From the NCBI RefSeq assembly GCF_004798705.1, contig NZ_CP039290.1, positions 2,852,001 through 2,916,000 of the forward strand: 64,000 nucleotides of DNA, in the 5' to 3' direction. Shown in pieces: positions 33,161 to 41,584 of the stretch. The notes beneath the pieces were generated by a model. It saw only the letters and a list, made by a program, of their open reading frames with translations. It searched no databases and was not told the DNA's origin. How positions within the stretch are numbered: the first letter of the stretch is position 1; every line of letters starts with the position of its first letter. The translations under genes were made by a program, and so were the position numbers. The stretch comes from Arthrobacter sp. PAMC25564. Its GTDB lineage: Bacteria; Actinomycetota; Actinomycetes; Actinomycetales; Micrococcaceae.

Positions 33161-34159
33161 TCAGTCGCGGGGGCGCATGCGGACGTTCGGGAGGGCCGGA
33201 GCCGGCAGCGGTGCCGGCTGGCCGCCCGGAAAGGTGCCGAAGCGGGGGCCCCCGGCTCCTGCGGCGGCAGCAGCCCCGCCGTCCTCCGCACCGATCTCGG
33301 CCTGCCATTGTGCCCGGTATCCGACGATTTCTTCGTGGCTGCGGCCGACGAAATTCCACCACATCACGATTGGTTCGCCCAGCGGTTCCCCGCCGATGAG
33401 AAGTACGCGCAACGGTCCGCTGCCGGCCGCCAGGGTCAGGGACGCACGGCCAAGCGGGAGGTAGGCGAGGTGGTCCTTCGCGACGGAGTGCCCGTCCAGG
33501 TCCAGGGTTCCCGTGTCCACCAGCAGTCCGTGTTCGAAGGACGGCTCGGTGTCCAGGCGCAGCTGCGCCCCCGGCTCGAGGATGATCTCCGCGCCGAGCA
33601 AGGGTGTGTGGGTGGTGACCGGAGAGGTGGAACCGGCGAGGGATCCCAGGAAGACGCGCATGGTCCAGCCGTCCCCGCTGAGCGCCTCCGGGCGGTAGTG
33701 CTCGAAGGTCGGTTCCATGTGGCGGGCGCGTTCCGGCAGCGCCACCCACAGCTGGGCGCCATTCAGGACATCGGTGTCCGGGGTGGAGAACTCCGAATGG
33801 CTGATACCGCGGCCCGCGGTCATCAGGTTGACTTCGCCGGGCCGCACCGCAGCATGGAAACCGGCCGAGTCGCGGTGTTCGATCTCACCGGTGAACAGCC
33901 AGCTGACCGTCTGCAGTCCGGTGTGCGGATGGCGCGGGACGTGCATTCCGCCGCTGTCGCCGACCCGGTCCGGGCCGTAATGGTCCAGGAAGCACCAGGC
34001 ACCGATGAGGCTGCGCTGGCGTTGGGGAAGGGTGCGTCGCACATCCATCGCCCGAGGTCCGCCCAACGGGACCTGCCGCGGGACCAGTATTTCCACGCCG
34101 ATGCAACTGTCGTCGGTTTCGCAGAGAACTTCCTGGGGGGCAACTTCGGTATTGCTCAT
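33161..34159 (-). CDS. Pirin family protein
   Basis: About 332 residues, a bicupin of the pirin family. The N-terminal cupin carries the metal site HPHTGLQTVSWL followed by EIEHRDSAG, and NLMTAGRGISHSEFS; the C-terminal cupin includes GTLDLDGHSVAKDHLAYLPL. Pirins bind iron or other metals, and some are quercetin 2,3-dioxygenases or redox regulators, so function is uncertain. A roughly 30-residue Ala/Pro/Gly-rich tail is extra. ATG at 34159 is preferred; a GTG two codons upstream is possible. Confidence 0.87.
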   Translation of the reverse strand: MSNTEVAPQEVLCETDDSCIGVEILVPRQVPLGGPRAMDVRRTLPQRQRSLIGAWCFLDHYGPDRVGDSGGMHVPRHPHTGLQTVSWLFTGEIEHRDSAGFHAAVRPGEVNLMTAGRGISHSEFSTPDTDVLNGAQLWVALPERARHMEPTFEHYRPEALSGDGWTMRVFLGSLAGSTSPVTTHTPLLGAEIILEPGAQLRLDTEPSFEHGLLVDTGTLDLDGHSVAKDHLAYLPLGRASLTLAAGSGPLRVLLIGGEPLGEPIVMWWNFVGRSHEEIVGYRAQWQAEIGAEDGGAAAAAGAGGPRFGTFPGGQPAPLPAPALPNVRMRPRD

Positions 34160-34233
34160 GAGCACAGCCTAGCGCCGCCCGGATCCCGGTGCCCGACTTC
34201 TGTACTGTGGCCGTCTACCAGCATCATTGATTC

Positions 34234-34893
34234 ATGCCCATCCCCGAATCCGCCATCACCATCCCTGTCGGCGACGGCACAGTCCCCGGCGCCTATGCCC
34301 GCCCTGACAGCCCCTTTGCCACGCTCGTCGTCGCCCACGGTGCCGGGGCAGGCATGGACCATCCGTTCCTGACCGGCTTCACCCGGGCCTTGAACGAGGA
34401 ATCCGTCGCAACACTCCGCTTCAACTTCCCGTACCGCGAGGCGGGCAGGAAGTTCCCGGACAGGCCGCCGGCTGCCATCGCAACCTGGCGGGCCGCCATG
34501 GAGGCGGCAGCCTCGCGTTCGGACGGCGAGCCGGTGTGGGCCGCCGGCAAGTCATTCGGCGGGCGCATGGCCTCGATGGCCGTTGCCGAGGGCATGCCGG
34601 CGGCCGGACTGGTCTACCTCGGATACCCGCTCCATCCCCCGGGAAAACCGGAAAAGCTCCGCGACGGGCACCTCTACGGACTGACCCTGCCGATGCTCTT
34701 TCTGCAGGGCACGCGCGATCCCTTCGCGAGCCCTGAACTGCTGGAGGGCATGGTGGCCCGCATCCCGTCCGCGACGCTTCAGTGGAGCCAGGGCGGCGGC
34801 CACACCTTTGAGGTCGCCGGGCTTAAGCGCAGCCCCGAGGAAGTGGGGGCCTCGCTGGCCGGACCGGTCGCGGCCTTCATGAAGGTGCACTGA
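34234..34893 (+). CDS. Alpha/beta hydrolase (KANL3/TEX30-like)
   Basis: 219 residues. Nucleophile elbow GKSFGG, acid in QGTRDPFASPE and His in GGGHTFEV form a complete catalytic triad. HGAGAGMDHPFL near the start and ATLRFNFPYREAG are family signatures. The substrate is unknown. It is divergent from the pirin gene and its last 17 bases overlap the 3' end of the convergent GNAT-like gene. Confidence 0.85.
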   Translation: MPIPESAITIPVGDGTVPGAYARPDSPFATLVVAHGAGAGMDHPFLTGFTRALNEESVATLRFNFPYREAGRKFPDRPPAAIATWRAAMEAAASRSDGEPVWAAGKSFGGRMASMAVAEGMPAAGLVYLGYPLHPPGKPEKLRDGHLYGLTLPMLFLQGTRDPFASPELLEGMVARIPSATLQWSQGGGHTFEVAGLKRSPEEVGASLAGPVAAFMKVH

Positions 34894-35515
34894 AGCGCAG
34901 GACGTCGGCCACGGCCGTCCAGCCCGCGGCCGTGTAGCCGGCCACGTCCAGCGGGTCCAGGACTGTGTAGAGTGTGCCCGCGCCGTGCACGCCGGCCTCG
35001 TCGGCGAGCGCCGCGACCACCGCGGCCCCCAGGTGATCGGCGTCGTCCGGATGCCGGGTGCGGACTCCCCCGATCACCGCCAGGCCGTCCTGGATACTGA
35101 TCCGCCCGCTGGCGACCGGATGGTCGAAGACGGAAATTTCGACGACGTCGTACAGCTCCAGGGGGGCCTCGGCGAGCTGCGCGTCCTCGGGCAGCGCCGG
35201 TACCACGTCCAGGTCTTCCGTCCTAGCAGCGAGCAGGGATTCCTCCCCGACGGCGGCCAGGCCGCGGGCAGCAGCATAGGCCCGCGCCTTTTCGGGCTCG
35301 CTGGTTGCCAGCGCCAGGACGGCTCCGGGTTGCTGGAGGACCACCGCAGCGGCGCCGTCGACGCCGCTTCCCGGCCACGCGAGGATGTACTCCGGCTGGC
35401 GGTGTTCCCCGTCCGGGACGGCCATCACGCCGTCCGCCTCGACCGCCGATGCCCGGCCCTGGACGGCGAGCCATCCGGCGGCCCATCCGGGAAGGGCGTC
35501 CTGCCATTCAGCCAT
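34877..35515 (-). CDS. GNAT-fold hypothetical protein
   Basis: 212 residues. The C-terminal part (VASGRISIQDGLAVIGGVRT, then GAAVVAALADEAGVHGAGTL) resembles a GNAT acetyltransferase core with a weak acetyl-CoA loop; the N-terminal half is Ala-rich and unrecognised. Activity is uncertain because the usual Q/R-x-x-G-x-G/A loop is degenerate. It lies 15 bases downstream of the cyclopropane synthase gene on the same strand, so they are probably co-transcribed. Confidence 0.65.
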   Translation of the reverse strand: MAEWQDALPGWAAGWLAVQGRASAVEADGVMAVPDGEHRQPEYILAWPGSGVDGAAAVVLQQPGAVLALATSEPEKARAYAAARGLAAVGEESLLAARTEDLDVVPALPEDAQLAEAPLELYDVVEISVFDHPVASGRISIQDGLAVIGGVRTRHPDDADHLGAAVVAALADEAGVHGAGTLYTVLDPLDVAGYTAAGWTAVADVLRFSAPS

Positions 35516-35530
35516 GACGCGTTCCCCCCT

Positions 35531-36823
35531 TCAGAGCCAGGCGGTCCGGCGCAGCGGCGGCTCGGCGCCGCCAGGGCGCTGCACGAGCACCTGATTGACG
35601 CCCGTCAGTCCCGCCTCGAAGCCCAGGGCGCTCGCGGCCATGTAGAGCCGCCACACCCGGGCCCGCCCGAGGCTGGCGGACTGCACGGCCTCATCCCAGT
35701 GTTCTTCCAGGTTCTTTACCCAGGCCCGGAGGGTCAGCGCATAGTGCCGGCGCAGGGCCTCGACGTCGAGCACCTCCAGCCCTCCGGACTCCAGGGCCCC
35801 GAGCATCTCGGAGAGGCTGAGCATCTCGCCGTCGGGGAAGACATAACGGGGAATGAAGGAATCCGGGTCCGGGGCCGTGGGTCCGGCGTTCCAGGAGATG
35901 GCGTGGTTGAGCAGCCTGCCGCCGGGGCGCAGCAGCCCCTGCAGCTGGGAGACGTAGTGGCGGATCTGCTCGCCGCCGCCTACGTGCTCTGACATGCCGA
36001 TGGAGCTGATCGCGTCGAACGGTCCGTCGTCGACGTCGCGGTAGTCCTGCACGCGGATCTCGATCCGGTCCGTCAGCCCGGCGTCGGCCGCGCGTTTGCG
36101 GGCCAGCGCCGCCTGTTCGGTGGAGAGCGTGACGCCGACGACGTCGACCCCGTAGTTCCGTGCCGCGTGCAGGGCGAAGCTGCCCCAGCCGCAACCGACG
36201 TCCAGGACCCGCATGCCCGGTTTCAGCCCCAGCTTGCGGCAGACCAGGTCCAGTTTGGCCGCCTGGGCGGCGTCCAGGCCGGTGCTCTCGTCGTTCCAGA
36301 CCGCACACGAGTAGACCATCGACGGGCCCAGCACGAGGGCGTAGAAGTCATTGCCGACGTCGTAGTGGTGCGAGATGGCCGCCGCGTCGCGGCCCTTGGA
36401 ATGGCGTTTGCCGTAACGCGTGACACGGGCTTCCTCCGGCGGAGGCGCCGGGTTGGGCCCGAGGGCGCCAAGCCGGACGGCGGCCGTAACCAGGGTCCAG
36501 ATCTCGCGCGCCGTGAGCGGGCGGAAGGGGCCGGGCTCGGCGAACTTCCCGGCGGAGCTCAGGGCAGCGAAGGTCGCGAAGATGTCGCCGGGCGCGTCAA
36601 TATCCCCGGCCACGTAGGCCCGGCTCAGCCCCAGCTGCCCCGGCGACCACAGGATCCGGCGCAGCGCCCGCCGGGAGCGGAACTCAATCTTCGGGGCGTC
36701 AGCCGGGCCGGCTTCAGAACCGTCCCACGCCCGCAGCCGGAGCGGGATCTCCTGGGTCCCGAGGACGATCGCCAGCGCGCCGGCCAGCCGTGATGCCACT
36801 CCCGTGGTTTTCGCCATGTTCAT
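35531..36823 (-). CDS. cfa: Cyclopropane-fatty-acyl-phospholipid synthase family methyltransferase
   Basis: 430 residues. The SAM-binding motif VLDVGCGWGSFALHAARNYG, HYDVGNDFYALVLGPSMVYS, CAVW, and later SSIGMSEHVGGGEQIRHY are typical of CFA synthases, which add a methylene or methyl group from SAM to unsaturated acyl chains of membrane lipids. ATG at 36823 follows AGAGAGG; longer frames lack homology. Intact, normal length. Product (cyclopropane or methyl-branched) cannot be told apart from sequence. Confidence 0.9.
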   Translation of the reverse strand: MNMAKTTGVASRLAGALAIVLGTQEIPLRLRAWDGSEAGPADAPKIEFRSRRALRRILWSPGQLGLSRAYVAGDIDAPGDIFATFAALSSAGKFAEPGPFRPLTAREIWTLVTAAVRLGALGPNPAPPPEEARVTRYGKRHSKGRDAAAISHHYDVGNDFYALVLGPSMVYSCAVWNDESTGLDAAQAAKLDLVCRKLGLKPGMRVLDVGCGWGSFALHAARNYGVDVVGVTLSTEQAALARKRAADAGLTDRIEIRVQDYRDVDDGPFDAISSIGMSEHVGGGEQIRHYVSQLQGLLRPGGRLLNHAISWNAGPTAPDPDSFIPRYVFPDGEMLSLSEMLGALESGGLEVLDVEALRRHYALTLRAWVKNLEEHWDEAVQSASLGRARVWRLYMAASALGFEAGLTGVNQVLVQRPGGAEPPLRRTAWL

Positions 36824-37000
36824 TGCCTCTCTTCCAACACTGTGCCTGCTCCAAGAAGCGCACCCGCGCCTTGCTGCCTTCAATCTATGTGGCAAACATG
36901 GCGTTCGGACAGGGGACACGTCCTTCGGATTCGTCCGCAATGATGATTACAAGGCGCACGGCTCTGGCGCTCCCCGCGTCGGGTGCCTATCGTGTTGGCT

Positions 37001-37342
37001 ATGTCTGAAGCTTTCGCGTCTCTCGTCGAGGCATTCAAAAACGTAGGTGTGTCCAGGGCCTACGGCACTCCGGTGCAGATCGCCGGGGAAGAAATCATCC
37101 CGGTGGCATTGGTGTCCTTTGGCTTCGGCGGGGGCAGCAATCCCGACGCCGGGAATGGCGGGGACGGTGCAGCCGGCGGAGGGGGCGGCGGATTCGTGCT
37201 TCCGCTGGGCGTCTACGGGCGTGGCCCGCGCGGGCACATGGTGTTCCGGCCCAATACCCTGGCGCTGCTGGCCGTGCTGGTCCCGCTCGTGTGCGCCGTC
37301 GGCGTCGTGGTGCGCGGCGTCGCCCGTACTGTCAAGGCCTAG
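37001..37342 (+). CDS. GerW/YtfJ-family protein
   Basis: 113 residues with the GerW/YtfJ core (YGTPVQIAGEEIIPVALVSF, then GFGGGS), a Gly-rich loop (GGDGAAGGGGGGF), a VLPLGVYGRGPRG strand and a C-terminal transmembrane helix (LALLAVLVPLVCAVGVVV). In Bacillus the family acts in spore germination; in non-sporulating actinobacteria its role is unknown. ATG at 37001 or a GTG six codons earlier are possible starts; neither has a strong ribosome site. Confidence 0.78.
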   Translation: MSEAFASLVEAFKNVGVSRAYGTPVQIAGEEIIPVALVSFGFGGGSNPDAGNGGDGAAGGGGGGFVLPLGVYGRGPRGHMVFRPNTLALLAVLVPLVCAVGVVVRGVARTVKA

Positions 37343-37444
37343 CGCGGGTCAGCCCCGGCGTCCGGCGAGCCGCGACGGGTTCGTGAACTGACGGGTCTGC
37401 ATGAGCCAAGGCGAGGGCTCCAGGATGGCGGTGTGCCGTGGCGC

Positions 37445-38782
37445 CTACTCCGAAGAGCCCGGGGACGGGGAGGCCGCCGGCGCGTAAATCCCGCCGATCA
37501 GGGCCCGGGCGATCACCGCCGCCGGGTCCCGTCCGTCCGCCGACGGAGCGAGGTTCGTCCACACCACGAGCGTCACCTTGTTCACGGGGTCGCTGCCCAT
37601 AAACGAGTTGAAACCGGGCAGCTCCCCCGTGTGCCCGTAGAGCTGCCCGAACTTGGCCAGAGCCAGTCCGTAGAGAGCCCCTCCGGCGTCGTTCGGGTCC
37701 ACCGGCCGGGGGCTGTCCAGCCATACCTTTTGCAGCTCGGGCCTGAGGAGTTTGCCGCCCGTGATGGCTTCGGCCCAGGTCGCGAGGTCGCCGGCGGTCG
37801 AGATTCCCTGGCCGGCGGCCCACGCCCACGACGGGTTGGAGTTGGTGTAATCGTTCGGGGCAAGGGTTCCGGCTTTTGCCCGGGCGATCAGGTCGGCCGG
37901 CAGCTGGGAGCTGGCAATCGTCAGGACGTTGGTCATGTACATGTAGCCCTGCGGATGCGGGGACGGCAGCACATTCGAGTCCGACGGCGGGAATGACGTC
38001 TGGCTCAGACCGAGCGGCCCGAGGATCCGGTCCTGGATGATCCGGGCCAGCGGTTTTCCTTCAAGTTTTTCGGCGATCAGGCCCAGCAGGACGGTGTTGG
38101 TGTTCGAGTAGTGGAAGCCCTGCCCGGGTGCGAAGTAGACCGGAAGCGGAAGCGCGATTGCGAGGAGTTCCTCCGGCGTCCAGACGCGTTGCGGGGTGGT
38201 ATCCAGGGCCAGGTTGAGCTCGTACGATTCAGAGTAGTTGTAGAGGCCGCTCCGCATGGTGAGCAGCTGTTCGATCGTGATGTTGGCACCGTTGGGAACA
38301 TCCGCCCGGTATATCGCGACCGGGTCGCTGAGCTTCAGCCGGCCTTCCTGCACGAGCTGCAGGATGACGGTTCCGGTCCACGTCTTGGTGATGGAACCGA
38401 TCCTGATGTGGTCATCCAGCGAGACCGGCGCGTTTCCCCCGAGGTTGCTGACCCCGTAGGTGGAGGTGAATCCCCCCTCCGGGGTGCGCAGCAGCACGAC
38501 TGCCCCCGGAACCAGCAGCTCCTTGGCAGTGTCCTCGAAGGTCTTCTGCAGCTGCGCCTTATCCAGGGGCAGCAGGGCCGGTGCCGCCGCGGTACTGGTG
38601 GCCGTCGTGTCAGTAGCAGTAGCAGTGGCAGGAGCGGTGGAAGTGCTGGTGGCCGACGACGTCGATCCCGGCTGCGGCGGCCCGGAGCCGGTGCACGCCG
38701 ACACGGCGAGCAGCGCGGCGGCCAGGCACACTGCGGTGAAGGACCGGCGCAGTCTGCGCCTGGCACGGTTTGCTGTGGTCAT
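37445..38782 (-). CDS. S12-family serine hydrolase / D,D-carboxypeptidase-like lipoprotein
   Basis: 445 residues. A signal peptide with lipobox LAVSAC, a Ser/Thr/Ala-rich linker, then a beta-lactamase class C/S12 domain with SxxK as SITK, YxN as YSN and HTG in YGHTGELPGFNSF. All three catalytic elements are present. Probably anchored outside the membrane, acting on peptidoglycan peptides or D-amino-acid esters; beta-lactamase activity is not implied. The start is fixed by the signal peptide. Downstream of the LigD-like gene by 20 bases. Confidence 0.87.
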   Translation of the reverse strand: MTTANRARRRLRRSFTAVCLAAALLAVSACTGSGPPQPGSTSSATSTSTAPATATATDTTATSTAAAPALLPLDKAQLQKTFEDTAKELLVPGAVVLLRTPEGGFTSTYGVSNLGGNAPVSLDDHIRIGSITKTWTGTVILQLVQEGRLKLSDPVAIYRADVPNGANITIEQLLTMRSGLYNYSESYELNLALDTTPQRVWTPEELLAIALPLPVYFAPGQGFHYSNTNTVLLGLIAEKLEGKPLARIIQDRILGPLGLSQTSFPPSDSNVLPSPHPQGYMYMTNVLTIASSQLPADLIARAKAGTLAPNDYTNSNPSWAWAAGQGISTAGDLATWAEAITGGKLLRPELQKVWLDSPRPVDPNDAGGALYGLALAKFGQLYGHTGELPGFNSFMGSDPVNKVTLVVWTNLAPSADGRDPAAVIARALIGGIYAPAASPSPGSSE

Positions 38783-38802
38783 CGTTGGCTCCTTGTCGGC
38801 CT

Positions 38803-39825
38803 TCAGCCTTTGCTGCGTGCCCGGCTGGGCTGCACCCGCAGGGGTTCTCCGGGCATTTTCGGGAAGTCCGGCGGGAAGGGAAGCTCCCCGAGCCCGGCCG
38901 CAAGATCCCGCTCCCACCACTCCAGGAGGGCGTCGATGGTGCCCGCGCTCGAATGCATCCCCGCCCACGGATCGCCGGTGCTCTTGAGCCTCTCCGGGAC
39001 GGTGATGACCGTGAAGTCGTCCGGGTTGGCGCCGTCCAGCTCCTCCCAACCGATCGGGCACGAGACCGTGGCATTCGGCAAGGCACGCGGGCTGTAGGCG
39101 CCAGCCATCGTGCGGTCGCGGTTCGCCTGGTTGAAGTCCACGAAGACCCGTGTGCCGCGTTCCTCTTTCCACCAGGCCGTCGTGACCTTTTCGGGCATCC
39201 GCCGTTCGAGTTCGCGGGCGGCCGCGATCACGGCGTGCCGGACCGCCAGGAATTCGCGGGTGGCCTCAATGGGGGCGAACACGTGCAGCCCGCGGCTTCC
39301 GGAGGTCTTGATAAAGGCGGTCAGCCCCGCCTCGGCCAGCACGGACCGCAGCTCCACGGCGGCGGTGGCCGCCTCCGCGAACCCCGTGCCGGGCTGCGGG
39401 TCAAGGTCGATCCGCAGCTGGTCCGGATTGTCCGGGTTGCCGGCCCGGGACGCCCACGGATGGAACACCACCGTGTTCATCTGCACCGCCCAGACCGCGG
39501 CGGCGACCTCGTCAATGACCAGCTGCGGGTGTGAGCGGCCACTCGGATAGACCACTACCACCGACCTCACGAAGTCAGGGGCCCCCTTGGGCGGATTCTT
39601 CGAGAAGAACTGTTCGCCGTCGACGTTGTCCGGGAACCGTTGCAGCGTCACGGGCCGGCCGCCGTTCGCTGCGAGGAAAGGGTCCCCGACGTCGACGATG
39701 TACCGGGCGAGGTCCAGTTTGCTCAGGCCCGGCTTCGGCCAGAGGACACGCCCGGGACTCGATATCCGCAGTTCCCGGGCCCCCTGCGGACCAGTGACAG
39801 TGACCGTTGCTTCTTCCCTGACCAT
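38803..39825 (-). CDS. Stand-alone LigD polymerase/primase-domain protein
   Basis: 340 residues covering only the LigD polymerase domain (archaeo-eukaryotic primase fold): RVLWPKPGLSKLDLARYIVD, FFSKNPPKGAPDF, catalytic DLD in LRIDLDPQPG, KTSGSRGLHVF and VFVDFNQANRDRTMAGAYSP. It would fill or extend ends, inserting ribonucleotides, in non-homologous end joining. No ligase or nuclease domain and no Ku gene are nearby, so it is a separate PolDom as seen in many actinobacteria. ATG start; weak ribosome site. Confidence 0.88.
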   Translation of the reverse strand: MVREEATVTVTGPQGARELRISSPGRVLWPKPGLSKLDLARYIVDVGDPFLAANGGRPVTLQRFPDNVDGEQFFSKNPPKGAPDFVRSVVVVYPSGRSHPQLVIDEVAAAVWAVQMNTVVFHPWASRAGNPDNPDQLRIDLDPQPGTGFAEAATAAVELRSVLAEAGLTAFIKTSGSRGLHVFAPIEATREFLAVRHAVIAAARELERRMPEKVTTAWWKEERGTRVFVDFNQANRDRTMAGAYSPRALPNATVSCPIGWEELDGANPDDFTVITVPERLKSTGDPWAGMHSSAGTIDALLEWWERDLAAGLGELPFPPDFPKMPGEPLRVQPSRARSKG

Positions 39826-39882
39826 GGGGACAAGCTACTCCCGGCGGACCCGCAACCCAATAGCTGACGCCCGTGCGCCGGC

Positions 39883-41073
39883 CTACCGGACGTGCAGCCA
39901 GGTTTCGATGGCGGTCGCGGCCGCTTCGGCCCCTCCGGCCTCGCGGACTGCCAGGCTCATTCCGGCGACATTCCGGCGGATCCGCGGATCGCCACTGACC
40001 CCGGATACGGCGTCCAGAAGGGCCGACGGCGTGAGGTCCGCGGCCGCCAGCTGCAGCCCCAGGCCTAGCTCCGTCAGGCGGCGGGCCGTGGCTTCCTGCT
40101 CGGGCTGCTGGGGAAATGCCACCATCGGGACCCCGAAGTAGAGTGCTTCCATGGTCGAGTTCATCCCGGCATGGGTGAGAAAAACATCCGCGTGGCGCAG
40201 TACCAGCAGTTGCGGAAAGAACGCCAGGACCTGGAAATTCGCGGGAACCGGTCCCAGCGAGCCGGGGTCCGTCTGCTCGCCGACGGCCATCGCGACGTCC
40301 CACTTGCCCTGGCCGAAGGCCTCCATGCACATTCGAAAGAAGTCCGGCTGCCGATTCAACGGGGTGGTGCCGAGCGAGATGAAGAGCAAGGGCTTCGGCC
40401 CCTCATGGGTCCACTCCGCATGGGATTCACGTCCGCCAACGCACGGACCCACGAACTGGAACCGTTCATCGAAGGTCTCGCCCATGGGCTGGAACGCGCG
40501 CGGAATGAAGACGATGTTGAACGGCGCTGGCGGTCCGTCGAACATCCGTGGAGCTCTTACGCCCTGTTCGGCGGCGAACTCAACGAGCCAACGGCCCGCC
40601 GTCGTCCACGCCTCCACCATTTCCGGGCGAGGCGCGGCGGGAAGGAGCGTCCTGATCGAGAAGTGCTCGTTGGTGGCATACGTGGGCATCAGAGCGATCG
40701 CAGGCACACCGGTCTTCTCCGCCGCCATGCTGCCGCTGATGGTCATCGCGTCGAAGCAGACGGCGTCGGGCGGGTCCTCCTTGAGCTGTTCCACCAGGAC
40801 CGGAAAGCTGGCACGAAGATCCTCGAACACGCGCTTCATCATCGGCAGCATTAACTGCCCCCGGGCAGGGAGACCGGGCCCCTGATCCGGCAACAGTGCC
40901 ATCCAGTTCTCCCCGGAGGCGTGGAATGCCGCCCCGGCTTCCTCGATCTGCGGGGCGAAGTTGGCAGCGGTGAAATAGCTGACCCGGTGGCCGCGGCGGA
41001 CCAGTTCAGCAACCACGGCCAGGGTCGGGTTAACGTGGCCCGCGGCGGGAATGGATATGAAGGAAAAATGCAT
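39883..41073 (-). CDS. MGT-family glycosyltransferase (UGT-like)
   Basis: 396 residues of the GT1/macrolide glycosyltransferase group: SIPAAGHVNPTLAVVAELVR at the N-terminus (acceptor side) and the nucleotide-sugar motif THAGMNSTMEALYFGVPMVA with FPQQPEQEATA. It transfers a sugar from UDP- or TDP-sugar to a small hydrophobic acceptor; in macrolide-exposed bacteria such enzymes inactivate macrolides, but the substrate here is unknown. ATG at 41073 is preferred over GTG at 41082 because GGGGAG is correctly spaced only for the ATG. Confidence 0.87.
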   Translation of the reverse strand: MHFSFISIPAAGHVNPTLAVVAELVRRGHRVSYFTAANFAPQIEEAGAAFHASGENWMALLPDQGPGLPARGQLMLPMMKRVFEDLRASFPVLVEQLKEDPPDAVCFDAMTISGSMAAEKTGVPAIALMPTYATNEHFSIRTLLPAAPRPEMVEAWTTAGRWLVEFAAEQGVRAPRMFDGPPAPFNIVFIPRAFQPMGETFDERFQFVGPCVGGRESHAEWTHEGPKPLLFISLGTTPLNRQPDFFRMCMEAFGQGKWDVAMAVGEQTDPGSLGPVPANFQVLAFFPQLLVLRHADVFLTHAGMNSTMEALYFGVPMVAFPQQPEQEATARRLTELGLGLQLAAADLTPSALLDAVSGVSGDPRIRRNVAGMSLAVREAGGAEAAATAIETWLHVR

Positions 41074-41194
41074 GACGATCACTCCCCGTCGCCTGGCTGA
41101 CGCTGGACCAGCGGCGGCTCCATCGGCGGCATCTCACTTTATGATGCGCCTGGAATGACCGCGGCGCGATACCCGGCGGGCTCCGGGGCGGTGT

Positions 41195-41206
41195 TGGCAC
41201 GTGCCA
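41195..41206. promoter_or_regulatory. Perfect 12-base palindrome
   Basis: TGGCACGTGCCA, fully palindromic, 27 bases ahead of the 76-residue gene. Good operator geometry; no regulator can be named. Confidence 0.4.
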
Positions 41207-41233
41207 TTCCCATGACGGCGCGGAACGTGAACA

Positions 41234-41464
41234 ATGGCACTCATGAGTGCAACATACGAGGCATCGCGGCGCGTCACGTCAAATACCCCGGAGGTCGTGG
41301 CTTCGGCCGTCCGGGAAGCCATCCAGGAACTGCGGGACACCCTCCAGCGGCATGGCATCGCCGCCGCGTTTGACGACCTTGCCCGGCTGGGACACACGGA
41401 GTCCTGGGACGGCGAGGGGCAGCGCTGGGTCCACGTCAGCTGGGAGGGCGAAGAAGCCGGATAG
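41234..41464 (+). CDS. Small hypothetical protein (76 residues)
   Basis: Not recognised. A helical, Ala/Arg/Glu-rich N-terminal half (VVASAVREAIQELRDTLQRH) and an acidic Trp-containing C-terminus (SWDGEGQRWVHVSWEGEEAG). No membrane helix or cysteine. High third-position GC supports coding. A second ATG three codons in is an alternative start. It is preceded by a perfect palindrome and followed 120 bases later by glutamate decarboxylase. Confidence 0.6.
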   Translation: MALMSATYEASRRVTSNTPEVVASAVREAIQELRDTLQRHGIAAAFDDLARLGHTESWDGEGQRWVHVSWEGEEAG

Positions 41465-41584
41465 TCCGGGCACTGTCCGTTGCCGCCGCGCGGCAGTGAA
41501 GGCCAGGTGGGCGTTGCCCACGGTAGCGTGGGGCACGGCAAACCGTGCCACAGCCGCGACGCGGCGATTCCAAAGGAGCGAGCC

